From: an uncultured Oscillospiraceae bacterium
GTDB taxonomy: Bacteria > Bacillota > Clostridia > Oscillospirales > Acutalibacteraceae
Direction of reading: 5' to 3'
DNA: 44,884 nt
NCBI GenBank assembly: GCA_900545655.1
Contig: UQZY01000015.1
Location: 1 to 44,884 of the forward strand
Shown: positions 16,335-25,373 of the stretch, in pieces
Layout of the letters: the number at the start of each line of letters is the position of its first letter
How positions within the stretch are numbered: the stretch's first letter is position 1
Notes under the pieces: model-generated
What the model saw: only the letters and a program-made list of their open reading frames with translations
What the model was told of the DNA's origin: nothing
The model's database searches: none
Program-made: the position numbers and the translations under genes

Positions 16335-17633
16335 TTAGCCTGCCGAACGATTTTCGTTTGAGGGCTCGTCTGAAAACTCAACACGTGAGATATCAGCACC
16401 GAGTGCCCGGAACTTTTCAATTACGTTCTCATAGCCTCTGTCGATGTATATGACGTTTTCTATCTCCGTCCTGCCCTTTGCCACAAGACCCGCAATTATC
16501 ATCGCAGCGCCTGCGCGAAGGTCATCAGCCTTAACAGGAGCGCCCTTGAGATGATCCACTCCCGTTATAACGGCAACCTTACCGTTTACCTCTATCTCTG
16601 CGCCCATGCGCACAAGCTGATCGACATACTTGAAGCGGTTATCCCAAACGCCCTCGGAAATGATGCTTGTTCCTTGAGCGACACAGAGTGCAACCGCAAA
16701 CTGGGGCTGCATGTCTGTCGGAAATCCCGGATGAGGCATGGTCTTTATGTTACACTTGTTAAGTCTGTGATCCACAACAACCCTTACGGAGTCATCGTAC
16801 TCGGTGATTTCCGCACCGCACTCGGCAAGCTTTGCCGTGATGGACTCAAGGTGCTTCGGCACGACATTCTTTATGAGAACATCTCCGCCCGCAGCCGCAG
16901 CCGCAGCCATATACGTTCCCGCTTCAATCTGGTCCGGAATAATAGAGTATTCGCAGCCGTGAAGGAATGATACACCGCGTATCTTTATAACGTCGGTACC
17001 CGCGCCGCGTATGTCAGCGCCCATAGAGTTCAAAAAGTTTGCAAGGTCAACTATGTGAGGCTCCTTTGCGGCATTTTCGATAACCGTAAGGCCGCGCGCC
17101 TTGACTGCCGCAAGCATAACGTTTACCGTAGCTCCCACGGAAACAACGTCCATATACACAGAGCTTCCCGTAAGCTGGTCGGCACTTGCGTTTACGATAG
17201 CGTTTTCCTCCATGGTGACCGTTGCGCCAAGCATCTCAAAGCCCTTGAGGTGCTGGTCGATAGGTCGTACACCGCCAAAGTTACAGCCGCCGGGCATGGC
17301 AACTCTCGCACAGTTACAACGACCGAGAAGAGCGCCTATGAGATAATAAGAAGCACGAAGGTGTCTCGTAAGCTCATACGGAACTGTAAATGATGAAACG
17401 GTTCTGGTGTCTATTTCGTATGTGTTATTATTTATAAGCCTTATCTTAGCACCCATTGTTTTGAGTATCTTAAGCATGGCTGTTACGTCACTGATATCCG
17501 GGACATTTTCAATTGTACAAACACTCTGCGCAAGAAGAGTGGCAGGAAGAATCGCCACAACGGAATTCTTCGCACCGCTAATGTTTACTTCTCCGCAAAG
17601 TTTGTTTCCCCCGTTGATAACAAACTTCTCCAA
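16335..17633 (-). CDS. murA: UDP-N-acetylglucosamine 1-carboxyvinyltransferase
   Basis: First committed step of peptidoglycan precursor synthesis: transfers enolpyruvate from PEP to UDP-GlcNAc. The 432-residue protein shows KLCGEVNISGAKNSVV at the N-terminus, RASYYLIGALLGR, and the catalytic loop MPGGCNFGGVRPID with the PEP-reactive cysteine (the site of fosfomycin attack) present. FPTDMQPQFAVALCVAQG and EIENVIYIDRGYENV are also conserved. The start is TTG with GGGAG eight bases upstream. The upstream gap 17634-17880 is AT-rich with no gene; a weak promoter (ATGACT, 17 bp, TATACA) can be read there on the minus strand. Confidence 0.96.
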   Translation of the reverse strand: MEKFVINGGNKLCGEVNISGAKNSVVAILPATLLAQSVCTIENVPDISDVTAMLKILKTMGAKIRLINNNTYEIDTRTVSSFTVPYELTRHLRASYYLIGALLGRCNCARVAMPGGCNFGGVRPIDQHLKGFEMLGATVTMEENAIVNASADQLTGSSVYMDVVSVGATVNVMLAAVKARGLTVIENAAKEPHIVDLANFLNSMGADIRGAGTDVIKIRGVSFLHGCEYSIIPDQIEAGTYMAAAAAAGGDVLIKNVVPKHLESITAKLAECGAEITEYDDSVRVVVDHRLNKCNIKTMPHPGFPTDMQPQFAVALCVAQGTSIISEGVWDNRFKYVDQLVRMGAEIEVNGKVAVITGVDHLKGAPVKADDLRAGAAMIIAGLVAKGRTEIENVIYIDRGYENVIEKFRALGADISRVEFSDEPSNENRSAG

Positions 17634-17880
17634 AAGATTACACTCCCAATTTCCGATTAACTCTCAGGTAAAACCAAAGTAAAAACAGATTTTTTTAAGT
17701 GTTTGTTTAAGTGTCAATGTATAAAATCCGACTGTTACAAAGTCATAGTAAAAACCTGAATAAAACAATTATAATGTCTGACAAACCACAATCGTTCAAA
17801 ACGAAAGCCTTGATTATGTCAAAAAAATAACCATTGGTTATAATAACATATCCGATTATAAAATTAAAGCCTTTTACGTA

Positions 17881-18795
17881 TTATTTCTGAATTTTGTGTA
17901 TGTTGTCCAAAATTTTTTGCATATCGTCCGGAATAGGTGCAGACAATGTAATTGTCTCACCCGTAAAAGGCTGTAAAAATGACGCACATCCGCAGTGCAA
18001 AGCCTGATGGGAAATGTCGTCGCGCGGCACTCCGTACATGGTATCTCCGAGGAGCGGAGTACCGATGGACGCAAAGTGCACGCGTATCTGGTGCGTTCTG
18101 CCGGTCTCTATGTTCACCTTGACGAATGAAGCTCTTGTACCGTCCGGCATTTCCCCCGCCTTTATAACGCGGAAGTGCGTCACGGCGCGGTCGCCTCGTT
18201 TGTCAACGGTTCTGTATGTTTTAATGGGGTCGGGTCTGTAAATGGGCGCGTCAATGGTTCCGTTGTCGGGGTATATACCGGACGGAATTGCAAAATATGT
18301 TTTTTCAATCTTACCCTGCAGCTTATTTGCCGCAAACGCATTGAGCGCGCAAATAACAATTCCGGACGTGCCCTTGTCAAGTCTTCCGACCGCGCGGAAA
18401 ACCGCTTTTTTATTTTTACTTTTGAGATATCCTGCAAGAAGATTTGCAAGAGTGTCTCCCTGATGATTGTGCGACGGATGAATAGCAAGCATGGCAGGCT
18501 TGTTGAGGGCGATAAGGTCATCATCTTCATAGAGTATTTGAAGGCTTCCGAAGTCGGCACCGTCATATCTGCAAAGCTCTTCATCCATATCGTCCTCGGG
18601 TATGTTTACCGTAAGGATATCTCCCTCATGTAGTATGTCCACGGTACGGACATGTACTCCGTTTAAAAGCAATCCATTTTCATGCATTTTTAAAGCCCGT
18701 ATAAGACGCGACGAGAGCCCCGCCTCTGATTTCAGAAAAGACAGGACTCTTTTTTCGTTGTATTCACATGGGATTTTATACTCAAGTGTTCTCAT
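17881..18795 (-). CDS. RluA-family 23S/tRNA pseudouridine synthase
   Basis: Converts specific uridines in RNA to pseudouridine. The 304-residue protein has an N-terminal S4-like RNA-binding region (SSRLIRALKMHENGLLLNG) and the RluA catalytic domain with GRLDKGTSGIVICAL, whose Asp is the nucleophile. INIETGRTHQIRVHF-type motif appears as VNIETGRTHQIRVH. The exact target base (RluC/D/YhcT type) cannot be decided from sequence. It is the last gene of the asnB-racemase-rluA transcription unit, 27 bp after the racemase. Confidence 0.92.
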   Translation of the reverse strand: MRTLEYKIPCEYNEKRVLSFLKSEAGLSSRLIRALKMHENGLLLNGVHVRTVDILHEGDILTVNIPEDDMDEELCRYDGADFGSLQILYEDDDLIALNKPAMLAIHPSHNHQGDTLANLLAGYLKSKNKKAVFRAVGRLDKGTSGIVICALNAFAANKLQGKIEKTYFAIPSGIYPDNGTIDAPIYRPDPIKTYRTVDKRGDRAVTHFRVIKAGEMPDGTRASFVKVNIETGRTHQIRVHFASIGTPLLGDTMYGVPRDDISHQALHCGCASFLQPFTGETITLSAPIPDDMQKILDNIHKIQK

Positions 18796-18822
18796 TTTAA
18801 CTTTATAAAAATTATATTAAAA

Positions 18823-19542
18823 TTACTTAAAATCTTTACCGCAGGCGAGAATAGACGCACGCGCGAGCACCAGAAGCGAATCGACAAATTCCGGGCCGAG
18901 ATGAGTCTGCTTTTCAATAAGCGGAAGCTCCGTGCAGCCGAGAATAAGGGCCTGTGCTCCGCTCTCCTTCAGGTTGTTCACAACTCCGTAAAACGCCTGT
19001 ATGTCAGCAGGTCTGCCCTCTTTTATCTGGTCATATATGATGTGCATAACTGTTTTCTGGTCGTCCGGATTCGGAACTATGCACTCTATACCGAATTTTT
19101 TGAGATACTTCTCGTAGGTATGACTGCAAACCGTACCGTCTGTCGCGAGAAGCCCGACGCGTTTTATTCCCTCGTCATTCAGGAATTTTGCGGTTTCTTC
19201 AACGATATTCAGTACGGGAATTGATACATTGTCGGCGATACTGTCATAGAAATAATGAGCGGTGTTGCATGGTATGGCGATGAAGTCGCAGCCCCACTCC
19301 TGAAGACGCTTTGCGTCCTCAATCATGAATTCACGCGGGTCGTCCTCGCTCTCGCCGAGTATAAACGCCGTTCTGTCCGGAGTGCTCGCATGGCTTGAAA
19401 TGACGATATCTATGTGCTCGGAATCGGCATGAGCAACCGTATGCCCTGTCACAAGCTCGTAAAAATATGCCGTTGCCATAGGTCCGAGACCACCCAAAAT
19501 ACCGAGTACCGGCTTGTTGTTCAACATGTTTTTCACACTCAC
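18823..19542 (-). CDS. Aspartate/glutamate racemase family protein
   Basis: A cofactor-independent amino-acid racemase. The 239-residue protein has GILGGLGPMATAYFYE at the N-terminus and the two catalytic cysteines in IPCNTAHYF (about residue 87) and LGCTELPL (about residue 200). Best fit is the aspartate racemase (YgeA-like) branch rather than MurI. The GTG start overlaps the asnB stop by 4 bp, so translation is coupled. Pairing with asparagine synthetase suggests a role in aspartate/asparagine metabolism, possibly D-Asp supply for the cell wall; that is inference. Confidence 0.9.
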   Translation of the reverse strand: MSVKNMLNNKPVLGILGGLGPMATAYFYELVTGHTVAHADSEHIDIVISSHASTPDRTAFILGESEDDPREFMIEDAKRLQEWGCDFIAIPCNTAHYFYDSIADNVSIPVLNIVEETAKFLNDEGIKRVGLLATDGTVCSHTYEKYLKKFGIECIVPNPDDQKTVMHIIYDQIKEGRPADIQAFYGVVNNLKESGAQALILGCTELPLIEKQTHLGPEFVDSLLVLARASILACGKDFK

Positions 19543-21407
19543 TTTGTAACCGGAGTTTCATCTATAAAGAATCGCTTATACCATACGAGGAAGGTATATA
19601 CGGTCCATATCTTTCTTCCGTTATTTGCGTGTCCGCTGTAGTGCTTATCAAGAAGATCGAGAATCTTGTCCGTCTCAAAGAATTCGGCAGCATAATCGCT
19701 CGAGAAGATTTCACGTACCATTTTGTAGATCTCTTCGTCGCGGAGCCAATAGCGGATGGGAACAGGAAACCCCTTCTTCTTTCTGTTCGCCCACTCGTCG
19801 GGAAGCACGCGGTTTGCGGCATGGCGGAGAATTATCTTTGTATCATGCTCGTTTACCTTGTACTCCGTCGGAATCTGCTCTGACATCTGCATAACTTCCT
19901 TGTCAAGGAACGGAACACGGAGTTCGAGAGAGTGAGCCATACTCATTTTGTCGGCCTTAAGGAGGATATCTCCCGGCAGCCAAAGCTTCATATCAAGGTA
20001 CTGCTTCTTTGTGAGCTCGTCCTTGTCCTTAACCTCTGCATAATGCTCGGCAACGACCTGATTTGCACTCTTTCCGCAGCGATACGGCTCCTTGAGAAAA
20101 GCAGCCGCTTCATTGCTCTCAAACACCATTGCCTGTCCCACAAAGTAGTCCTCCGGTCTGCCGGAAGAACGCAGGAGGAAGCTTCTCCCCTTGAAGTGAG
20201 GCAGAGGCTTTACCATGTCCGCAAGACCGTGACGGATACAAGCCGGAACAACCTTTTTAAACTTTGCAACCTCTTTCGTGTCCTGATACCACTCGTACCC
20301 TGCGAACAGCTCGTCCGCACCCTCACCCGAAAGAACAACGGTTACGTGTTCGCGGGCAAGCTTTGCGAGAAAATAGAGAGGAACCGAGGACGGGTTTGAC
20401 TGCGGCTCATCCATGTGGTACTGGATAGTCGGAACAGCGTCCATGCATTCCTTTGCCGTAAGCATCTTTGTATAGTTCTTCACGCCGAGCTTTTCCGAAA
20501 GCTCTCTTGCGTAACAGCTCTCGTCAAAGTTCGGGTCCTCCTCATAGTGAAAGCCTACCGAGAAGGTCTCATCAGGCATAAGCTCTGCGGTGATATAACT
20601 CGAGTCAACGCCGCCCGACAAAAACGATCCGACCTTAACATCGCTTATCTTATGGGCCTTTACGGATTCGTCAACGGTCCTTGCAACCGTGTCGGTCCAC
20701 TCCTCAAAGGAGCCCGCTACCTTTCCGTACTCAACGTCCCAATAGGGGCTTATGGTCATCTCGCCGTTCTCGTAAACGTAGTAATGAGCAGGCGGGAGTT
20801 TTTTTACGCCCTCGAAAAATGTATCCTCTCCGTATGAATACTGGAAGGTAAGATACGGTCTGAGCGCCTCTTTATTTACTGCCTTTTCAAAGGACGGATG
20901 CTCCAAAAAGCACTTTATCTCCGAGGCAAAAAGGAATGTTCCGTCCTTGCACTTTGTGTAATAGTAAGGCTTTATACCGAAGATATCTCTCGCCCCGATA
21001 AGACGTCCCTTTTCCTTGTCCCATATCGTAAAAGCGAACATACCGCGAAGCTTTTTAAGAAGCTCTACACCGTATTCCTCATACCCGTGAACAAGCACCT
21101 CCGAATCCGTGTGCGACACGAAGGTATGTCCGAGCCTCAAAAGCTCCTCGCGTATGGACTCAAAGTTATAAATCTCTCCGTTAAAAACAACGGCAACCGT
21201 GCCTGTCTCGTTATAAAGAGGCTGGTCAGCCGCGTCCGAAAGGTCGATGATGCTCAGGCGGCGAAAGCCGAGAGCCGTTCTGTCGTCGATATATGTTCCC
21301 GATGCGTCGGGTCCGCGGTGAACAATGCGGTCATTCATCCGACACAATACTTTTTTCATTTCCTCCGATTCACCGATGTAATCGGAAAATCCTGTAAATC
21401 CACACAT
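19539..21407 (-). CDS. asnB: Asparagine synthase (glutamine-hydrolysing)
   Basis: Makes asparagine from aspartate, ATP and glutamine. At 622 residues it has the N-terminal glutaminase domain starting MCGFTGF, with Cys2 becoming the nucleophile after Met removal, plus VVFNGEIYNFESIREEL and HTDSEVLVHGYEEYG. The C-terminal synthetase domain has the PP-loop SFLSGGVDSSYITAEL (about residue 262) and VVLSGEGADELFAGYEWY. It is the first gene of a unit with the racemase and rluA-type gene. No T-box or other leader is apparent upstream. Confidence 0.97.
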   Translation of the reverse strand: MCGFTGFSDYIGESEEMKKVLCRMNDRIVHRGPDASGTYIDDRTALGFRRLSIIDLSDAADQPLYNETGTVAVVFNGEIYNFESIREELLRLGHTFVSHTDSEVLVHGYEEYGVELLKKLRGMFAFTIWDKEKGRLIGARDIFGIKPYYYTKCKDGTFLFASEIKCFLEHPSFEKAVNKEALRPYLTFQYSYGEDTFFEGVKKLPPAHYYVYENGEMTISPYWDVEYGKVAGSFEEWTDTVARTVDESVKAHKISDVKVGSFLSGGVDSSYITAELMPDETFSVGFHYEEDPNFDESCYARELSEKLGVKNYTKMLTAKECMDAVPTIQYHMDEPQSNPSSVPLYFLAKLAREHVTVVLSGEGADELFAGYEWYQDTKEVAKFKKVVPACIRHGLADMVKPLPHFKGRSFLLRSSGRPEDYFVGQAMVFESNEAAAFLKEPYRCGKSANQVVAEHYAEVKDKDELTKKQYLDMKLWLPGDILLKADKMSMAHSLELRVPFLDKEVMQMSEQIPTEYKVNEHDTKIILRHAANRVLPDEWANRKKKGFPVPIRYWLRDEEIYKMVREIFSSDYAAEFFETDKILDLLDKHYSGHANNGRKIWTVYTFLVWYKRFFIDETPVTK

Positions 21408-21439
21408 GTGAATTCCTCCAAAGTAAAATTAATCAAGTA

Positions 21440-21468
21440 ATTATACCACACGACGATACTGTTTTAAA
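21440..21468 (-). promoter_or_regulatory. Probable asnB promoter
   Basis: On the minus strand a perfect TATAAT (21445-21440) lies 17 bp from a weak -35 TTTAAA (21468-21463). It diverges from the valS promoter about 100 bp away. Confidence 0.5.
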
Positions 21469-21537
21469 GTCACTTTTATCACTTTTGAAGCCCCTGCGCA
21501 AGGCGGCGATGTAATTTGTGATAAACGGTACTTTTAC

Positions 21538-21566
21538 TTGCAAATAAATCGCCTTAAATGTATACT
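21538..21566 (+). promoter_or_regulatory. valS promoter
   Basis: TTGCAA (21538-21543), 17-bp spacer, TATACT (21561-21566). The transcript would have only about 35 nt before the start codon, too short for a T-box; ribosome site AAGGAGG precedes ATG 21608. Confidence 0.7.
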
Positions 21567-21607
21567 ATATAAGTTAAATAGGTCTATCATTTTAAGGAGG
21601 CACAAAC

Positions 21608-24232
21608 ATGCCAAAAGAACTGGCTACGAAATACAACCCCGCCGAAGTTGAGGACAGAATCTACAGCTCATGGATAGAGGGTAATTATTTTCACGCAAAT
21701 CCGGACGAGAGCAAAAAGCCTTACACCATAGTTATTCCCCCGCCGAACATCACGGGGCAGCTTCATATGGGACATGCTCTTGACAATACTCTTCAGGATA
21801 TCCTCATCCGTTATCACAGGATGAAGGGTTATGATACACTGTGGCTGCCGGGCACGGACCACGCATCCATAGCCACCGAGGCAAAAATCGTTGAAGCTCT
21901 CAAAAAAGAGGGCACTTCAAAAGAAGAACTCGGACGTGAAAAATTTCTGGAGCGCGCATGGGAGTGGAAGGAGCAGTACGGCGGACGTATCATCACACAG
22001 CTCAAAAAGCTCGGCTCGTCATGTGACTGGGAGCGCGAGCGCTTCACTCTCGATGAGGGCTGCTCAAAGGCCGTAAAGGAAGTATTCGTAAGACTTTATG
22101 AAAAGGATCTCATCTACAGAGGTGAGAGAATTATAAACTGGTGTCCTCATTGCAGGACCTCCATTTCGGACGCTGAGGTTGAGTATGAGGAAAAGGACGG
22201 CTTCTTCTGGCATGTCCGCTATCCGTTTGCGGACGGCTCGGGATATATCGAGCTTGCAACAACCCGTCCCGAAACCATGTTCGGAGACACCGCCGTTGCC
22301 GTTCACCCGGATGACGAGCGTTACAAGAAGCTTATCGGAAAAACCCTTATTCTCCCCGTGGTAAACAAGGAAATCCCCCTCATTGCGGACGAATACGTTG
22401 AGATGGATTTCGGAACAGGCGTTGTAAAGATAACTCCGGCTCACGACCCCAACGACTTTGAGGTTGGTCTTCGCCATAACCTTCCTATCATAAACGTCAT
22501 GACAGACGACGGCTTTATGAATGAAAACGCAGGAGAAAAATACTGCGGCATGGACAGATACGACTGCCGCAAGGCTCTCGTAAAGCAGCTCGAGGAAGAG
22601 GGCTATCTCATAAAAACCGAGCCTATGAAGCATAACGTAGGCACCTGCTACCGCTGCGGAACCTCCGTTGAGCCGCGCGTTTCAAAGCAGTGGTTCGTAC
22701 GCATGGAGCCTCTTGCAAAGCCGGCTATTGACATTGTTAAGAACGGCAGCACAAAATTTGTACCCGAGCGCTTTGACAAGGTTTATTTCCACTGGATGGA
22801 AAACATAAAGGACTGGTGTATCTCACGTCAGCTCTGGTGGGGCCACAGAATACCCGCTTGGTACTGTGACGAATGCGGAGAGATAACCGTTTCAAGAGAC
22901 GAGCCGACAAAGTGTTCACATTGCGGAAGCGAAAAGCTTCATCAGGACCCTGACACTCTTGACACATGGTTCTCATCGGCACTCTGGCCCTTCTCAACAC
23001 TCGGCTGGCCTGACGACACTCCGGAGCTGCGTCACTACTTCCCGACAAGCACGCTTGTAACGGGATACGATATCATATTCTTCTGGGTTGCCCGTATGAT
23101 TTTCTCATCCTGCGAGCAGATGGGAACCTATCCGTTTGACACGGTTCTCATCCACGGTCTTGTACGTGATGCTCAGGGAAGAAAGATGTCAAAGTCACTC
23201 GGAAACGGAATAGACCCGCTCGAGATAATCGACAAGTACGGTGCGGACGCGCTCAGGTTTACACTTGCAACCGGAAACAGCCCCGGAAATGACATTCGTT
23301 TCTCGGACGAGAAGGTTGAGGCCTCCAGAAACTTTGCAAACAAGATCTGGAATGCCGCACGCTTTATCCTCATGAACCTTGACGGAACCGAGGAGGCTCC
23401 GCATATTCCGGAAAACCTCACCATGCCGGACAAGTGGATCATCTCAAAGCTCAACACTCTTGCAAAAGAGGTAAACCAAAACATCGACAATTATGAGCTC
23501 GGCATTTCAGTACAGAAGCTCTATGACTTCATCTGGGACTTCTTCTGCGACTGGTATATCGAGATTGCGAAAATAAGACTCCAGAAAGGCGGAGAGGAAG
23601 CAAAGACCGCAAAGGATGTTCTCATATATGTTCTTTCAAACGCTCTTAAGCTTCTTCATCCGTTCATGCCCTTCATCACGGAGGAAATCTGGCTTACCCT
23701 ACCGCATGACGGAAAAACAATCATGCTCTCCTCTTATCCCGAGTATGATGAAAAGCTTAACTTTGCTTCCGACGAGGCGGAGTTTGAGCGTATAATGAAG
23801 GCTGTACGTGCGATACGTAACAGACGTGCCGAGATGAATGTTCCGCCGTCAAAGAAGGCGGAGGTATTTATAGACACACCGTTTGAGTCAACCTTCATAA
23901 GCAACACCGTGTACATGGAAAGACTTGCGTACGCCTCGGGCGTTACCGTATGTGCAGGTGTCGAAATTGACGGTGCCGTTCAGGTTGTAACCGAAGACGC
24001 AAAGATATACATCCCCATGAATGAGCTCGTTGACTTTGAAGCTGAAAAAGCACGTCTTTCAAAGGAACTTGAGGAAGCTGAAAAAGACCTTGAGTTCTTC
24101 AACAGAAAGCTTTCAAACCCGGGATTCCTTGCAAAGGCTCCCGCTGCCGTTGTCGAAAAGGACAAGGCATCCGCCGCAAAGATTTCGGAAAAGATTAAAA
24201 TGCTTAAAACCAGTCTTGAAAAGCTCGGCTGA
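21608..24232 (+). CDS. valS: Valyl-tRNA synthetase
   Basis: Class I synthetase charging tRNA-Val, with an editing domain that removes threonine. The 874-residue protein has the HIGH-type signature PPPNITGQLHMGHAL (residues 42-56), the editing domain with ATTRPETMFGDTAVAVHP, the KMSKS loop RKMSKSLGNGIDPLE, and a C-terminal coiled-coil arm (AEKARLSKELEEAEKDLEFF) typical of bacterial ValRS. Zn-type cysteine pairs (CPHC, CYRCG, CDECG, CSHCG) are present. Unlike many Firmicutes synthetase genes it has no T-box leader. The Trk genes follow 27 bp later. Confidence 0.98.
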   Translation: MPKELATKYNPAEVEDRIYSSWIEGNYFHANPDESKKPYTIVIPPPNITGQLHMGHALDNTLQDILIRYHRMKGYDTLWLPGTDHASIATEAKIVEALKKEGTSKEELGREKFLERAWEWKEQYGGRIITQLKKLGSSCDWERERFTLDEGCSKAVKEVFVRLYEKDLIYRGERIINWCPHCRTSISDAEVEYEEKDGFFWHVRYPFADGSGYIELATTRPETMFGDTAVAVHPDDERYKKLIGKTLILPVVNKEIPLIADEYVEMDFGTGVVKITPAHDPNDFEVGLRHNLPIINVMTDDGFMNENAGEKYCGMDRYDCRKALVKQLEEEGYLIKTEPMKHNVGTCYRCGTSVEPRVSKQWFVRMEPLAKPAIDIVKNGSTKFVPERFDKVYFHWMENIKDWCISRQLWWGHRIPAWYCDECGEITVSRDEPTKCSHCGSEKLHQDPDTLDTWFSSALWPFSTLGWPDDTPELRHYFPTSTLVTGYDIIFFWVARMIFSSCEQMGTYPFDTVLIHGLVRDAQGRKMSKSLGNGIDPLEIIDKYGADALRFTLATGNSPGNDIRFSDEKVEASRNFANKIWNAARFILMNLDGTEEAPHIPENLTMPDKWIISKLNTLAKEVNQNIDNYELGISVQKLYDFIWDFFCDWYIEIAKIRLQKGGEEAKTAKDVLIYVLSNALKLLHPFMPFITEEIWLTLPHDGKTIMLSSYPEYDEKLNFASDEAEFERIMKAVRAIRNRRAEMNVPPSKKAEVFIDTPFESTFISNTVYMERLAYASGVTVCAGVEIDGAVQVVTEDAKIYIPMNELVDFEAEKARLSKELEEAEKDLEFFNRKLSNPGFLAKAPAAVVEKDKASAAKISEKIKMLKTSLEKLG

Positions 24233-24259
24233 TTTTAAACACCACGAGGTGTTCTCAAA

Positions 24260-24697
24260 ATGAAACTTGAAAAGAAAAAGCGTGTTATTATTGTCGGCTG
24301 CGGACGTCTCGGCGGCAGACTTGCAACAATGCTTTCAAACAAAGGTTTTCAGGTTGTCGTAATGGACAACGACGAGGCCGCGTTCAACAAGCTCCCCGAG
24401 AGCTTCGGAGGCATTCAGATAAAGGCTGACGGTATTGACCTCGATTCGCTGAGATATGTTGACATAAGCGAGGCGTCCATGTTTGTTGCATGCACCGGAA
24501 ATGACAACATAAACAGCCTGCTTGCCCAGATAGCGAGCAGGATTTTCGGCGTGCCGAACGTATACGTGAGGTTTGAAGACACGGACAAGGAAAAGCTCAT
24601 AAAGGGATTCAACATAAAAGGCGTTTATCCCTTCAAGCTTACAATGGGTGTCTTCGAGGAAAACATCTTTGGTGAAGACATGGAGGCAGAGGAATGA
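24260..24697 (+). CDS. TrkA-N (RCK_N) NAD-binding protein, single-domain
   Basis: A 145-residue protein consisting of one Rossmann-type RCK_N domain: IIVGCGRLGGRLATMLSNKG binds the nucleotide, then acidic VVMDNDEAAF. It lacks the RCK_C domain. Such proteins gate TrkH/KtrB potassium channels in response to NAD(H) or ATP. Its stop overlaps the next gene by 4 bp, and it probably pairs with the two-domain subunit encoded there, so that two half-size regulators form the gating ring. That pairing is inference. Confidence 0.9.
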   Translation: MKLEKKKRVIIVGCGRLGGRLATMLSNKGFQVVVMDNDEAAFNKLPESFGGIQIKADGIDLDSLRYVDISEASMFVACTGNDNINSLLAQIASRIFGVPNVYVRFEDTDKEKLIKGFNIKGVYPFKLTMGVFEENIFGEDMEAEE

Positions 24698-25353
24698 GAA
24701 TAGTAGTTGCCGGTGGCCGCACGCAGGCCGACTTCCTCATAGGAAGCCTTGTCAAGAAAAAGCATAAGCTTATAGTTATAAACGAGGATCGCGAGTATTG
24801 CGACTTCCTCACAACGACGCATAAAATCCCCGTATTCTACGGAGACCCGTCAAAGTATTTCGTCCTCGACGAGGCAGGAATAAAAGACTTTGACGTAATA
24901 GTTGCTCTGACGCACAAGGATGCCGACAACCTTGCCATATGCCAGTATGCCAAAAGGTGCTTCGGAGTAGAGAAAACCATTTGTACCGTCGGCAACCCTA
25001 AAAACGCCGAGCTGTTCAGAGAGCTCGGTGTAAATACGGTAATAAGCTCGACGCATATGGTAGCACAGTATATCGCCCAGGCGACCAATATTGAGAACCT
25101 TATAAAAACCATGTCAATTGAGGATGACCGGGTTATCATAACTGAGGTTTTGGTCGAGGACACGTACACCTGTGTAAATCGCACGCTTTCGGACATCGAT
25201 CTTCCGGAAAACTCTATCATAGGATGCGTCATCAGAAAATCCGCCGACATGATAATTCCGACAGGTAACACGGAGATACACGCCGGAGATAAGCTTCTCA
25301 TACTCTCTTCACCCGAAAAACAGAAGAAAGTAATGGCGGCAATCACAAAATAA
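24694..25353 (+). CDS. TrkA-type potassium-uptake regulator (RCK_N + RCK_C)
   Basis: A 219-residue regulator with an N-terminal RCK_N domain (MRIVVAGGRTQADFLIGSLV, residues 1-20) and a C-terminal RCK_C domain from about residue 140 (EVLVEDTYTCVNRTLSDIDL). The glycine-rich loop is unusual, GGRTQAD rather than GxGxxG, so nucleotide preference may differ from its neighbour. It is translationally coupled to the preceding gene by a 4-bp overlap, with trkH 20 bp downstream. Confidence 0.88.
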   Translation: MRIVVAGGRTQADFLIGSLVKKKHKLIVINEDREYCDFLTTTHKIPVFYGDPSKYFVLDEAGIKDFDVIVALTHKDADNLAICQYAKRCFGVEKTICTVGNPKNAELFRELGVNTVISSTHMVAQYIAQATNIENLIKTMSIEDDRVIITEVLVEDTYTCVNRTLSDIDLPENSIIGCVIRKSADMIIPTGNTEIHAGDKLLILSSPEKQKKVMAAITK

Positions 25354-25373
25354 TCATCAGAGGTCTTTTTACT

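Noticed and set aside
21408..21607. T-box or other tRNA-sensing leader for valS or asnB
   Set aside because: Predicted leaders are too short and I found no TGGNACC-type T-box sequence or specifier-like structure.
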